NCBI GenBank assembly: GCA_008638375.1
Contig: CM018043.1
Location: 37,957,396-38,021,395 of the forward strand
Direction: 5' to 3'
Length of the DNA: 64,000 nt
Source: Nyssa sinensis
Taxonomy: Eukaryota; Streptophyta; Magnoliopsida; Cornales; Nyssaceae
Of this stretch, positions 25,991-37,820 are shown piece after piece; the stretch's first letter is position 1; every line of letters starts with the position of its first letter. The notes under the pieces are model-generated. The model was not told the origin of the DNA. It ran no database searches and saw only the letters and a program-made list of their open reading frames with translations. The position numbers and the translations under genes were made by a program.

Positions 25991-26394
25991 GACTATTCTG
26001 AGGACCACGATAGGGTCCGGGACAAGAAGGGACAAATTACCATTTTGCCCCTAAGGCTAAATAAGCACTTAACTGATAGCGATTCAAGTCTAAAAGAGTT
26101 AGAACTTCATGTATACAATATATGGGATATTCTGAGAACCAAGACTGGGTCCGGGGCAAGAATAACAAAATTACCATTTTGCCCCTATGGTTAAAATAAG
26201 AACCTAACTGATACCGATTGGAGTCTAAAAGATGTAGAACTATATATTTAAGATATAAAGACTATTCTGAGGGCCTTGACAGGGTCCGGGGCAAGAGTGA
26301 TAAAATGACCATTTTGCCCCTAAGGCTGAAGAAGTAACTGACTGATAACGATTGAAGTCTAAATGACTTGGGTTATAATCCTGATGACTGCTAA
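25991..26394 (+). repeat. Three 134-135-bp tandem spacer units in W LTR
   Basis: Units start with TATTCTGAG-like sequence at about 25991, 26126 and 26260. Each carries a GGGTCCGGGRCAAGA block, then AAATTACCATTTTGCCCCTA, then an ACTGATA..GATT block. Single diverged units occur in all the LTR families here. Confidence 0.8.
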
Positions 26395-26994
26395 GCCTAA
26401 TTTAAGAATAAAATAGCCCCCGATGAAACCCGATGAGAGGGCGATAGGCTACTAGGCTATCTTAGGTAAACCGATAGATACCTAAGATGACAAATGAGAC
26501 CTGAATGGATGAGTTCTGATCTGTATATGATTGATGATTATTGTTCAGGATATACATGGAGATGCCTGACGTATTTGGAGGTTATCGGATTGTTTGCGCA
26601 AGGAGATAACCGTAACAGTTTGTGAGTAACTTGGAACTTCTGGCTTGGTGTATAAGTACACCGTCTAGTTACTGTATTTTGATTCACTGTACTGTTTTAT
26701 CTGCCATACTGTTTAAATGCATGTTTTTAAATGCATACTCTTTTATAATGTATTACACGTGACTTGATTTTGTACTGTCCTGCTCTCCTGTTCAGTTCGG
26801 GTCTATCCTGTTCCGTTGTATGGTCTGTCCTGGTTTTGTTCTGTACTGTTGCGTCTTGTGAGTAACCTGACTCCTGAATTGGTGTATAAGTTCTGTCTAG
26901 ATACTGTATTTTGAAGCACTGTACTGTTTTGAACGTTATACTGTTTAAAAAACATATATTTAAAGTAGCATATGCCTTGTTCTGATTGATATAT

Positions 26995-28110
26995 TGTTCC
27001 GACATGTTCAGTTCCGATATGACTTGTCCTGATTGATATTATACCATTTTGTTCCATCATGTTCAGTTCCGATATGTCTTGTTCTGATAGATGTAGTGTC
27101 CCGTTTTGTTCCGACATGTTCAGTTCCAATATGTCTTGATCTGATTGATGTATTGTTTCGTTTTGTTCCGTCATGTTCAGTTCCGATATGACTCGTCCTG
27201 ATTGATATTGTACCATTTTGTTCCGTCATGTTCAGTTCCGATATGACTTGTCCTGATTGATATTGTTTCGTTTTGTTCCTTCATGTTCAGTTTCGATATG
27301 ATTTATCCTGATTGATATTGTTTCGTTTTGTTCCATCATGGTCAGTTTCGATAGGATTTGTCCTGATTGATATTGTTTCGTTTTGTTCCGTCATGTTCAG
27401 TTCCGATATGACTCGTCTTGATTGATATTGTACCATTTTGTTCCGTCATGTTCAGTTTCGATATGACTTGTCCTGATTGATATTGTTTCATTTTGTTCCG
27501 TCATGTTCAGTTTCGATATGATTTGTCTTGATTGATATTGTTTCGTTTTGTTCCGTCATGTTCAGTTCCGATATGACTCGTCCTAATTGATATTGTACCA
27601 TTTTGTTCCGTCATGTTCAATTCCGATATGACTTATCCTGATTGATATTGTTTCGTTTTGTTCCGTCATGTTCAGTTTCGATATGATTTGTCCTGATTGA
27701 TATTGTTTCGTTTTGTTCCGTCATGTTCAGTTCCGATATGACTCGTCCTGATTGATATTGTACCATTTTATTCCGTCATGTTCAGTTCCGATATGACTTA
27801 TCCTGATTGATATTGTTTCGTTTTGTTCCGTCATGTTCAGTTCCGATATGACTTGTCCTGATTGATATTGTACCATTTTGTTCCGTCATGTTCAGTTCCG
27901 ATATGTCTTGTTCTGATAGATGTATTGTCCCGTTTTGTTCCGCATGTTCAGTTCCGATATTTCTTGATCTGATTGATGTATTGTTTCGTTTTGTTCCGTC
28001 ATGTTCAGTTCCGATATGACTCGTCCTGATTGATATTGTACCATTTTGTTCCGTCATGTTCAGTTCCGATATGTCTTGTTCTGATTGATGTATTGCTCCG
28101 CTTTGTTCCA
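26995..28110. repeat. 55-57-bp minisatellite, about 20 units, in W LTR intron
   Basis: Units contain CATGTTCAGTTCCGATATG and end with a variable TTTCGTTTTGTTCCG or ACCATTTTGTTCCG. I count 20 occurrences of the CATGTTCAG core (one reads CATGGTCAG). Long minus-strand frames with repeated HIGTEHDGTK-like residues are a by-product of the period and are not genes. The simpler TGTTCTGATCTG tracts at the same place in V1 and W2 suggest where it grew from. Confidence 0.92.
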
Positions 28111-31100
28111 TTATGATCCGTCCTGTTATGCCTCTGTCCTTGATTATGCCTGTGACTTGAACTGGTGTTTTGTTCTGTCTGATCCCGTTATGTACCGTCC
28201 GTTAATAATCTGTCTGTCTTGATTGATATATGGTCCAGTTCCGTTATGATCTGTCCGAATTCTTGACTTGGTATATAAGTTACTGCATAGATACTGTATT
28301 TTGATGCACTGTACGGTTTTAAAAGTTATACTATCTGAATGCATGTTTTTAAATGCAAAATTTTATACTGTATTGTACGCGGCATGATTTTGTCCCGTCC
28401 TACTATTGTTTTGTTCGATCTGTCTTGTTCCGTTTTATGGTCTATCTGATTTTGTTCAGCTATGATGTGTCTGACTCTGGGTACCATTCTGATTATGAGC
28501 AGTCTGACATAAGTAGGCTTGATTACGCGCTTAACTGATATATTATTGTTATGCCCTGTTATGTTCCGCCCAGTACTGATCTGTTCTAATATTTGAATTA
28601 ATTGCCTATACTCTCGTTGATATATTGGCATCATGCACTGTTCCGTCTGTTCTGATTTGTTGTTCCGTTTAGTTCAATCCTGCTTTATTCTACTGAAACT
28701 GCATTTCAAGTAGATTTATAAAACTGCTATTTCAGAAACAACTGAACTACCCTTGTGCTTTGTAAACAAGAAATGGTTTTGAAACCCTTGACAGGGAACC
28801 TGTGTTACTCATTGGGCTTTTCGAAGCTCACCCCATTCCCTAACATTTTTTAGGAATGATATCTGTTGGATCTGATGGCACTGATCTGTGGAGACTGGAT
28901 TACTGAGGATTGAATCTGTTTAATCAGGTGAGTGATGTAATACGACTGACTTGACTGATATGTACTAGATATAGACATGGCTCATGGATTTAAATGGTAC
29001 TCTAGAGATTATAGTTCTGCTCTGTTGTTATATGTCGGATTATAAATATGTTCTGAGGTTAGAATTGTTAGCTGTTGGATTTTAGACTGGCTCTGTGGTA
29101 CATAACCTTACAGTGAATACATGAGTTGCATTCCCTTGACAAAAAAAAAGTTTTAAATTCCGCTGCATCTGACCCTACAGTCGGAGTGCAATTCACTGGA
29201 AAGTTCAGAAATTGCCTTCGGTTAGTCGCGTGGCGGCTGACTGGCATCACGTCCTCGACATCCGCGTAGGGTGGGGTTCGGGATGTGACACATAATGCAT
29301 AGCACCACGTGCTCAACTCACGCCGTGTTCTCAAGGATTCACCATATGCCAATATGCTAATGTAATCATAATGAACATGGTTCTCAATAATATAGCATGT
29401 TCGGACAATAACATATAAATCATCAGTCAGTTCCATATGTATGCATATCTCATGTGTTCATATATCATAGTTCATGTTCTTCATTTTACTAAACTCTCAA
29501 AGAACGCAAGTAACACATAAACATGTGAACAACCAACTTCAAATTTTCAAGTAAACACATTCCAATAAACACATAAATCATTCTAGTCATTCACAAAATA
29601 TTCCTAACTTAACTTTATTTCTAACATTAGCAAAACACCATACCTGTCGGGTTGGTCTTAACCCGAGTAAACTGCGCTCGTAATGTAGTGGCTAGTAGTG
29701 AGAATGTGGAAGGATCAGACTGCCTTTTCCTTGCCTTTTCGTGTCCCTAAAATCATAACAAGTGACTTAGTTCATTTGTTTCTTAAATGATGCTATTCAA
29801 CAAATTTTATGTCTTTATTTTATAAGTTTCTATTCTGCTAAACTAAACTCTGCTATTGAGTCCAGGACGTCGAAGAAAATAAGATTATGTTTTCGTAGAA
29901 CTCAATTCGGACATCTGGGTTCAAAAGGGTAAAACAGTCATTTTACACTTTTCACGGGTCCTTACATTTTGTGACCTCTTTTCACAAATCAGACTCCACG
30001 GTTGAGTCCGGAATGCTCGAGATAATAAATTTTTACTATTTGTTTACTTAATTTGGAGTTCGTTTGACTGTGCTTCAATTCAGGGGCATTTTGGTAATTT
30101 TAAAGGTTACTACGGGTCTTTTATTTTTTGGGACACCGTCTCATAAAACATACCTCACCATTGGTCTCAGAATGGTTGAGATAGTCAAAATACACTAATG
30201 ACTTGTCCCATTTGGACTCCGGGTTATTTTTGAATATTTAAATAATTTAATTAATTTAATTAACTAATTAATTAATTAATTTAATTAATATTTTATTCTG
30301 GTAGGTCAAATTATAATAACTAACAGTTGGGGGGTCAGTTGGTAAATTCTGAAAGTCTTGGGTCAAAGTTAATTCCCAAAAAGTCCAATGGTTAATTTGT
30401 AAATTCCAATTCTCCTATTCTCAATTCGGTTACCCAAACAGGGATTAGTCCAGAACTGGGATAGGATATCTCTGTTCCTGTTTCAATTTCAATTTTCAAT
30501 TTCTTACACCCGAAGCCAAACAGTTCCTTTCCATCTTTTAATTTAAAACAACAGGGCGACACGTGGCAGGGGCGGATCGCCCAAGCCCTACCCGAACCCG
30601 AACTGGACCCGGACTCGACCCGACCGTCCCCCCCTTCTTCCCTGTTTTTCCGGCGATGCACCAGTAGGGTTCCGGCGCCTTCTCTGGCACCGGCGACATT
30701 TTTTCGACGACTTTTCACAGTTTTAAAATTGTAGTTTTTTTCTCAGGTTTTTCATGTAGATTCCATATCTAAGGTTAGTTTTGGATTTAAGCCACTAGAT
30801 TTTCACAAAATAGGGTCCAAAGATGTCGGTCAACTCTCCGGCCGACCCTTCTCTTTCATTTTCGTGACTGTTTGGCCATGGTTCAACCTCCATTTTTATC
30901 CTAATGGTTTTCTGCACTATAGAGGAGCAATCTCTTATTCCCAAAACCAAGTTTTAAACCAATATTTTTTCAACCACCCGATTATCCGACCCACCTGCAA
31001 CTCACCTTTTCTATCCCGTTTCCTAACCATTTTAAGTGATTTCTTTTGCAAAATAATCCACATTTCATACACTATAAGAATCGAAAATCAAATCTATATA

Positions 31101-31381
31101 ACATGCTAAGAAACAAAAAAAATCAGAATGGACCACTCACAGTTTTTGCTGGGTTTCTCTCTAGCCGTGCACCTCCTTCACCTTATGGTTCCAAGCTTGA
31201 TTCAAGCTCCAAGACTCTTTCTTTCCAGAACTCTCTCTCGCTTTCTGTTTCTCTTTTCTTTCCTTTCTCCCAACCGAGACCAAAATAAAATCATACACTT
31301 CCACTCTCTCACGTCACCCCCTGCACAGCCCCTTTCCTTGACCCTTCTCCCCTCTGCTCAGCCACCTTTGTCTTCCCCAAT

Positions 31382-31408
31382 GCAGCTTTGCATTAAATGC
31401 AAAGCTGC
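31382..31408. repeat. Perfect 13+1+13 inverted repeat in Y left LTR
   Basis: Arms GCAGCTTTGCATT and AATGCAAAGCTGC around a central A, followed by CCTATATATACC, so it abuts the TATA box on the transcribed (minus) strand. Confidence 0.9.
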
Positions 31409-31931
31409 CCTATATATACCTATATATATATACCACTCATTACACACACACTAGACACACACACTTACACGACACCACATACACACACGGTTTGTCACTA
31501 ACACACACACACACACACACACACACACCAGACCTGTTGCACACACACACAGTGCACATGTAATACCCCGACCCAAGTTAGGGACTATTAAACCGTCGCG
31601 TCAAATTAGTAATCGACGCCTTAAGTAACGAGGTTGGTTTCGAACCCGACGCATGGACTTTTAGTAATAGTCCTGAAAAGTCAAGATGACTGTACATCAC
31701 TTTCGTTGCAATCACCAACTTGTCGGTTTGATGATAATTTTATTTTACGTCAACTGCCAATCATCGATACGAGTATAAGAATTGGGCATGCATTTCGAGG
31801 GTACGAAGGATTAGTATAAAGGATGTACACTTAAAAGAATAATTAATTTTTAAAGTAATTAATTATTATGATATAAGAAATTAATGTTAGTATATATATA
31901 TATATAGATAATGATAATAATAATGATAATA

Positions 31932-31972
<41 letters not shown>

Positions 31973-32048
31973 TAATAATACATGTGTAAAAGTATAAGAG
32001 TGGGTATGTATAGTTATGAAATTGTAATTATGTATATATGTAAATATG

Positions 32049-32084
<36 letters not shown>

Positions 32085-33261
32085 TTGAAGGACATGCAAT
32101 GGTCCAATGTGTACAAGAGTGTGGGAGAGACCATTGTGTATTAGTATGTGTGAATATATATATATAAATCCAAGTCAAACACCACACACACACATAACCA
32201 GCCACTCAATGGCTCTGCCCAAACAGTAGGAGGACAGCCCCCTTGGATGCTGCAACAAGCAAGAGGAAGATCAGTGGGTGGGGCAATCAGAGATTGAATT
32301 TATTAAGTGTATACTATATACACATACATACACAATGCATATACAGGACTCACTCTGATTCAGTCACTTGGAGAGAAAGAGAGGGGTCTTGGGAAGAAGA
32401 GGGAAGGAGGTTCAGAAGGAAGAAGGAGAGAGAAAGGTCACTGTTAGAGGTAAACCCACAAAATCTCATAATTTCTCTCTCTAGAAATACATGCATGCCA
32501 ATGAACTGCTTTAGTGATTTTCATGCATATGAGATGCTTACAGTAAATATACGTGAATAATACATAAAGAATAGACTCAAAAGCACACCAAAACATCAAG
32601 CCGTACACAAAACGGCCATGGATGACCTTGCTTGAAGCAGGTCTGAACCGAGGCACACCAAACCAGATTTGGTTTATCAAAACCTAAACTAGACACTACA
32701 AGCAACCTAAAAACCCTAGTACGCGACCACGAAGCTCAAGAAATGAAACCCATATGATGAGTTGCAGGTTACGGGTTTGAAACCCAAACCTTTCAACACA
32801 CTGTTAGAACCACTTTGGTGATTAGGGATTTCGACCTTATGAAAAATGGAGCATATCAGAACAAACCCCATCGAGTTTGGCTCAAAGATGGGCATATGCG
32901 ACCGAGACACAGGTTTGGATTATCAAACCTAAAACCAAACACACGAAGCGGTTTTGAACTCCAAAACGAATGCCGAACTAGTCGTTAACACCTTAGGGAT
33001 GTTTTGGATCAAAAACAGAGAAGAATCGTTGAACCAAAACGCACGAAATAGAAGTTTTTAAGCTTCGAAAATTAGGGCAACAGTCGCAGGTTGACGAGGA
33101 AGACGACGCTGAGTCGACTCGTCGTCTTTCGAGTTAGACGGGTTGGCTCGGACACGTGGCAGCCTCTGGGCTTGCCATCGAATTAGTGGGGCGACGTCGT
33201 TTAGGGGCTTATACGTTTATATATAAAACCGTGTTGAAATTTAAAGGAAAAGAAGCAGAAT

Positions 33262-33340
33262 TGCTGCTACGGGGTATCGAACCCCTGACCCCACGCGCCC
33301 ACACGCATTTCCTTCCACTCGGCCACACACTCGCGTGTGC
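33262..33340 (-). other. tRNA-like module 1, antisense in Z LTR
   Basis: Minus strand: TGGCCGAGTGG (33315-33325, matching a tRNA-Ser/Leu-type A box) and GGGGTTCGATACCCC (33271-33285, a B box with pairing arms). No complete acceptor stem is evident. The counterpart in Zx is at 47590-47668. Confidence 0.65.
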
Positions 33341-33397
33341 CATATATGCGAACAAAATATATATATTATACATATAGTTAAAAACCGGAAATAAAAA

Positions 33398-33475
33398 GGT
33401 GCATTGCACCTGGTGGGACTCGAACTCGGATATATGGGGAGGGAGGTGACACGCTGGCCAGCATGCCACCCTATT
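33398..33475 (-). other. tRNA-like module 2, antisense in Z LTR
   Basis: Minus strand ends GAGTTCGAGTCCCACC (T-arm-like) after GTGGCATGCTGGCCAGCG. A GGTGCAATGCACC inverted repeat adjoins it. The counterpart in Zx is at 47448-47525. The frame 33209-33478 on the minus strand is a shadow. Confidence 0.55.
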
Positions 33476-35641
33476 CAACCTGTCACTAATCCCACATAAA
33501 ATATATATATACTATACCTATTAATTTAATTTAATTAAATGAAATTAATTAAATTAAATACTCCAAAATAGCCCAGTGTCCAAATGAGATGAGTTATATA
33601 TGTATTTCTACTATCTCAGACCTCCTAAGTCCATTGGTGAGGTCCACGACATGAGATGAGGTCCCAAAAAATTTGAAGACCTGTAAAAATGTCAAAATGA
33701 CTAAAATACCCCTACCTCATAAATGAGTCAAACGAGGTCCAAATGAAATAAATAAATAGTAGATTTTGACTATTTGGAATATTCTGAATCTAATGGTAGG
33801 GTCTGTTTCATGAGACGAGACTCCGAAAAATTTAGACACGTTAAGGTATAAATTACCAAAATTGCCCCTAACATGTCCTTAGTCGAATTAAATTCTAAGA
33901 AAGCCTAAATTGACTTTCTTCGACGTTCCGGACTTAATGGTAGAGTCCATTCTACCAAAAGAAGTGTCTAAAATAAAGAGACATAAAATTTGATGAATAG
34001 CATCTGTCAGATGACTATAAACTGAAATATTGCCGAAGTACTAAACTAAGGCAAGTACGAGGAAATGAGGTACGAGAAGACACGCCACGTTAACATGTGA
34101 AGTAATTAAATTTAAATTAAAGTTAATGGAGCTACCAGAAGAGTATAGCTTTAAAAGTTAAAATAAATTAAATTCCTAACACATTAAAACGTGTCATAGG
34201 TTAAAAGTACGAGTTGAATCAAGTACATAAGAAATTTATGAAGTCGGTTAGGATTAATGCGAACTAAGCATAAGATAAGAAGCATCCTTAGGTGATATTG
34301 TAATGAATGCGATGTTGATGAGATTGTTTATGAATTGTTTTTAGGAACTACAAGGGAAGTGGGAAAGCGCATTTTTAGCACTAACCCTAAAGGACCGAGG
34401 TGAGTAACCCTGTGTTTGAAATGGAGATTTAACTCCAAATATTTGAAGAAGTTTTTAAGTTCAAGACATGTGAAGCATCTAAATATCAAATTCAGTTTTT
34501 GATTCCTGTTTTTTAAATTGCTCTGATATGACATGCTGGTTAAATGTTTTATATTCAATTCTTTTCTTGGAAATATTTAGCATGTCCGATTGAAAATGCA
34601 AATTTCCTTTAAATGTTCTGAATTTGATTATTTCAAGTATTGAAGCCCTATCGTAGAAATTGTATATTTCATGTTTTAAATATTCATGAAAAGCCTCTAT
34701 TGAAGTAGCCATGTGATAAATGTTTTATAAGATAAACGGTACTAAGTACCACCCCCTATGTTGGTTGAAATCCTTCGGGATTCAACAGTACATGCCTGGT
34801 AGCAGGATCTAATCCCCCAGGCAAATATCATTGACAGCATTGACAGTAAAATGAGAGTCTGGTTCGAAACAGATTCCACCTAATCAAAGAGAAAAGATGA
34901 CAAATGTTTTTGGAAATGGAAGCAGGTTTTCACCCCCATTTTATCATACGTGTTTATATGCTTCTAAATTGTATGTGCTCTATTTGAAGAAATGTGTATT
35001 TAGCTTGAATACTTTAAATGTTTCAAAGCTATCTGTTTTGAGAATGCATATACTCTGTGTTCTAAAATGTACGAGCAATTGGTAGTGAGTATTTTATAAA
35101 CTCTCATGTGCTAAACCACTACCAGTTGAAAACCCCATGACGAATGCAGGAATTACTCACAAGCTTAGATTAGCTTACCCGGATTTTTATCCGCCCCCTT
35201 TCAGGTGACTAATGGCAGATTGATTTTTGAAGACGATGAGGATGAGTCTAGCTTTTTGGGAAGACTTGCTTAAGTAGTTCTTTTGGAAAAATCGCATGAA
35301 CTCTAATTAGTACGTTTTGTATTAGCAGACAATTTGAGGATATGTATTAAGCCCCACGGGGCAGCTGGATTAAGTTTGTAATTATGAAGTCCTTTAAGTT
35401 TTTAGTTATGCTCTGAATGTATAATTATGTGTACCATTGTGAATAGCGGCAGTATCGGACGGATGTGCAAATTTTAAAATGAGAAAAGAAAAGAAAAAGT
35501 TTTTCACGCTTCCGCAACCACATGAAGCACATCTATTTGATACCGCTGCAAATGTATGAGCCTTGTCCCGAGGCCTTCGGATCTCGGGGCGGCAGTCGCG
35601 ATCGGTAATCCGCATAGGGTGGGTTTCGGGTCGTGACAGAG

Positions 35642-35653
35642 TGGTATCAGAGC
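35642..35653 (+). other. Primer-binding site, initiator-Met tRNA type (Z)
   Basis: TGGTATCAGAGC, three nucleotides (GAG) after the LTR end GTGACA. This fixes the orientation of the Z element and of its LTR family. Confidence 0.93.
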
Positions 35654-35765
35654 ACTAGGTTTACTTGAACAAACTTAGTGACCGTAGAAGAATTAGAACA
35701 AAACCATAAGTTAGGTAGGGTTTTGGACTACCTAGGATATACGAAGTACAGGATATGCTATGAAG

Positions 35766-36023
35766 GCGAGGTATGGGACTCGCGTTGTGTGAAATGGATA
35801 TGTGAAGTACGTGACATGATATGATGGCGGGGTATGGGACCCGCAGTATATGTAGTAGATATGTGAAGTATGTGATATGAAATAAAGGCGGGGTTTGGGA
35901 CCCGCAGTACATGAAATAGATATGTGAAGTATGTGATATGATATAAAGGCGAGGTATGGGACTCGCGTTGTATTAAGTAGATATATGGAGTAACGTGATA
36001 GGAAGGCGGGGTATGGGACCCGC
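35766..36023 (+). repeat. Five-unit hairpin array in Z leader
   Basis: Stems at 35766-35783, 35827-35844, 35888-35905, 35949-35966 and 36006-36023, spaced 61, 61, 61 and 57 nt. Each is a 5-bp stem with an 8-nt loop GTATGGGA (GTTTGGGA in unit 3). Units 1 and 4 have GCGAG/CTCGC; the others GCGGG/CCCGC, a compensated pair change. The 100-residue minus-strand frames across this stretch are repeat by-products. Confidence 0.9.
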
Positions 36024-37678
36024 AGTAACATGAAGTAGGTGTTATATAGACAACACGATCACCATAATCCATTTGCTAATAATTCAACAATCCAATTCCT
36101 CAAAGGATAATTAAATAACTAAATAAACAATTAAAATCCCTCACTCTTTACCTCGGGTATATTTCCTACACATTCCTATATATACAAAATAATGGCAGGC
36201 GTCCATCTTTACCCTTTCTCATTAACCTTGACTATTGCACCTTAGTGTAATTCATTTCCATTCATACCACATATCCCCAGAGTTTTCCATTTTCATCTCC
36301 TTAAGCTTTTAAGTTTTTAATTCCATGCTCTATCTAATGACAAAATTTAGAAAGATCAATACAAAATGCATTATAGCATGGAGACGTGCAGCCTTAACAA
36401 TGGACCATCCACCTTTCCTTCAGCCAGGCGATATGGAATGCACTACCCCCCTCCCATTACCATCTCCCCCGTAGGCTCAGCCTCACTGGCGGGCGTGCAG
36501 CGGTGTGTAGACATCTCCACCCTCCCTGCTAGGGTTTGGTTCCGATCCTATCTGTAACGGCTCACTCCACATGGCACAACACATAATGAAATCCTCAAAA
36601 CACATTGGCTCATCAACACCAATTCCTTTCAAATCCATCCAAGCATTATAACTTACCTCAATAATGCAATATGATAACAAATGAAATAATAACAAAAAAA
36701 ATGAAAATTCTCAATGCTCACAATGACATCTCAAAGCTTTTCACACGCTTGCAAACCTTCTAACTAATCTCAAGTCAAGCCACGAAATCATCTAGTAATC
36801 AATCTCAATGTCATTCACATATCACCCGTGCCACAACGCAACTCAATAACCTATTATTCCCCCAGCACTATAATCGTCCACAGGACATCAATAATAAAAT
36901 CTTAAAGTAAAGTCATCATCTCCCACCTTAGTCCATACACAACCGAGACTAAATGTCATGCATCAACAGAGACTAGCTCGCGTATCCCAAACAGGAAATC
37001 TAGAACAATATGTCAGGGTTCAAAGGAATCAAACAGTAGTGAAACTCTTTACCAATTTAGATCATGAACGTATATCAATCCTTACTCATAGGTATAGAAA
37101 CACTCACACATGGGTACACATTTAAGCATACTTTATACACGCTCCAATAAGAATCAGTCTGTATATATAATTAAAAAAAAAATCATAGTCGCAGTATTAT
37201 AACAGGCACTACACTAGCGGGTGTATATATACGTATAGGATTGATAAGCAACATTTTAATAGCTAAAACTTAGTCCTCCTCATAATCATCCAAATACGAA
37301 ATCTGTCCTAAGAATATTCACATACTTAAATGGGTGTACAACTCACCAAATAAGTAACTAAGTCTATGACCAGTCCTATGGATACTCAAGCTTATAGCTT
37401 ACCTTATAGGTAACTAAGCTTATGGTCTATCTCATAAACAACTTGGTTTACTACATAGATATAAGCATCTTATCTCTGTCCTTCAATAACCAAGTATACT
37501 ACACCTTGTACAAATTTCAACCACTAAAGCAACAAGTACTTATCTAATCACGCAATCCAGACCAGTCCAATTAAGTCGAGGTCTAATCCTTCCTACCCCA
37601 CAACAAAATCCATCCTAGAAGGATCTACGAACACCTCGTGAAATAAAGAAATTATCTCCCTCACGAGTACACACCGGC

Positions 37679-37820
37679 AGGTTGATCAAGTCGGCCAGCT
37701 ATTTTAAATCCAGTTCCATCAGTTTCTTCAATCTTTTTTTCCCTTAAGCAGATGATGATTCTGACAGATTCTGTCTCTTTTATCATCCCATCCATCAGAT
37801 ATTGAAGAACTTTCCCTTCC
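37679..37820 (-). pseudogene. Gene-like fragment shared with V2, frame broken
   Basis: About 142 bp aligns with V2 62099-62238 with roughly nine substitutions and three small indels by eye. In V2 the same strand is an open frame; here the indels break it. The surrounding sequence is unrelated in the two elements. Source gene not recognised. Confidence 0.65.

Larger units (their letters stand above)
23366..29290 (+). mobile_element. W solo LTR, 5.9 kb (plus orientation)
   Basis: TGTAACACCCC to CGGGATGTGACA with perfect CATAA duplications (23361-23365, 29291-29295). It contains the antisense tRNA-like module, a TATA region (TATATAACACTG near 23892), an inverted GGCCAATGGCC block (about 23930), 134-bp spacer repeats, a predicted leader exon after GTTCAG (about 26547), a predicted intron 26622-28853 (GTGAGTAAC...TTTTTTAG) that houses a 1.1-kb minisatellite, and a further donor CAG/GTGAGTGATG near 28928. 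No coding sequence. The large size comes mostly from repeat growth. Confidence 0.88.
22819..31558 (-). repeat. Y left (3') LTR, interrupted
   Basis: Segments 22819-23365 and 29296-31558 make one LTR once the W insertion is removed; the join TACACCCTCATAATGCATAGC equals the uninterrupted right LTR at about 39940. It includes the perfect 27-nt inverted repeat (31382-31408) and AC repeats, and ends within CACACAGTGCACA. Frames such as 30392-30718 and 31128-31454 are shadows that recur in the right LTR. Confidence 0.85.
31559..36040 (+). mobile_element. Z element, 3'-truncated (5' LTR 31559-35638 plus leader)
   Basis: The LTR is 4080 bp, TGTAATACCCCG to GGGTTTCGGGTCGTGACA, followed after 3 nt by an intact primer site and about 400 bp of leader with a hairpin array. 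The leader then stops near 36040, where Y internal sequence begins; no 3' LTR remains. The LTR has AAT and TA repeats, an 8-bp inverted repeat CAATGGTC...GACCATTG (32097-32104, 32129-32136), two antisense tRNA-like modules, spacer modules, a predicted exon ending GGACCGAG (34399) and a predicted intron 34400-35204 (GTGAGTAACC...CTTTCAG). The small reading frame found in W' and Zx is absent at the equivalent site (about 34290-34345). Confidence 0.82.

Noticed and set aside
27008..28111. Repeated HIGTEHDGTK-like protein frames on the minus strand
   Set aside because: They come from the 55-57-bp minisatellite; the frame shifts between units and there is no gene structure.
33262..33340. A true tRNA gene (Ser or Leu type)
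   Set aside because: A- and B-box-like motifs are present, but I see no complete acceptor stem or convincing anticodon arm; the copies are LTR-embedded.
31559..35638. Z as a solo LTR
   Set aside because: It is followed directly by a primer site and leader, so it is a truncated element.
35766..36023. CRISPR-like array
   Set aside because: Only five units with partly conserved spacers, inside a plant retrotransposon leader; the spacers are related to each other.
35661..36072. Overlapping 83-104-residue frames in the Z leader and 92-118-residue frames at 59912-60275
   Set aside because: Frames in several phases follow the hairpin repeat; the hairpin geometry and compensatory changes fit RNA structure better than protein.
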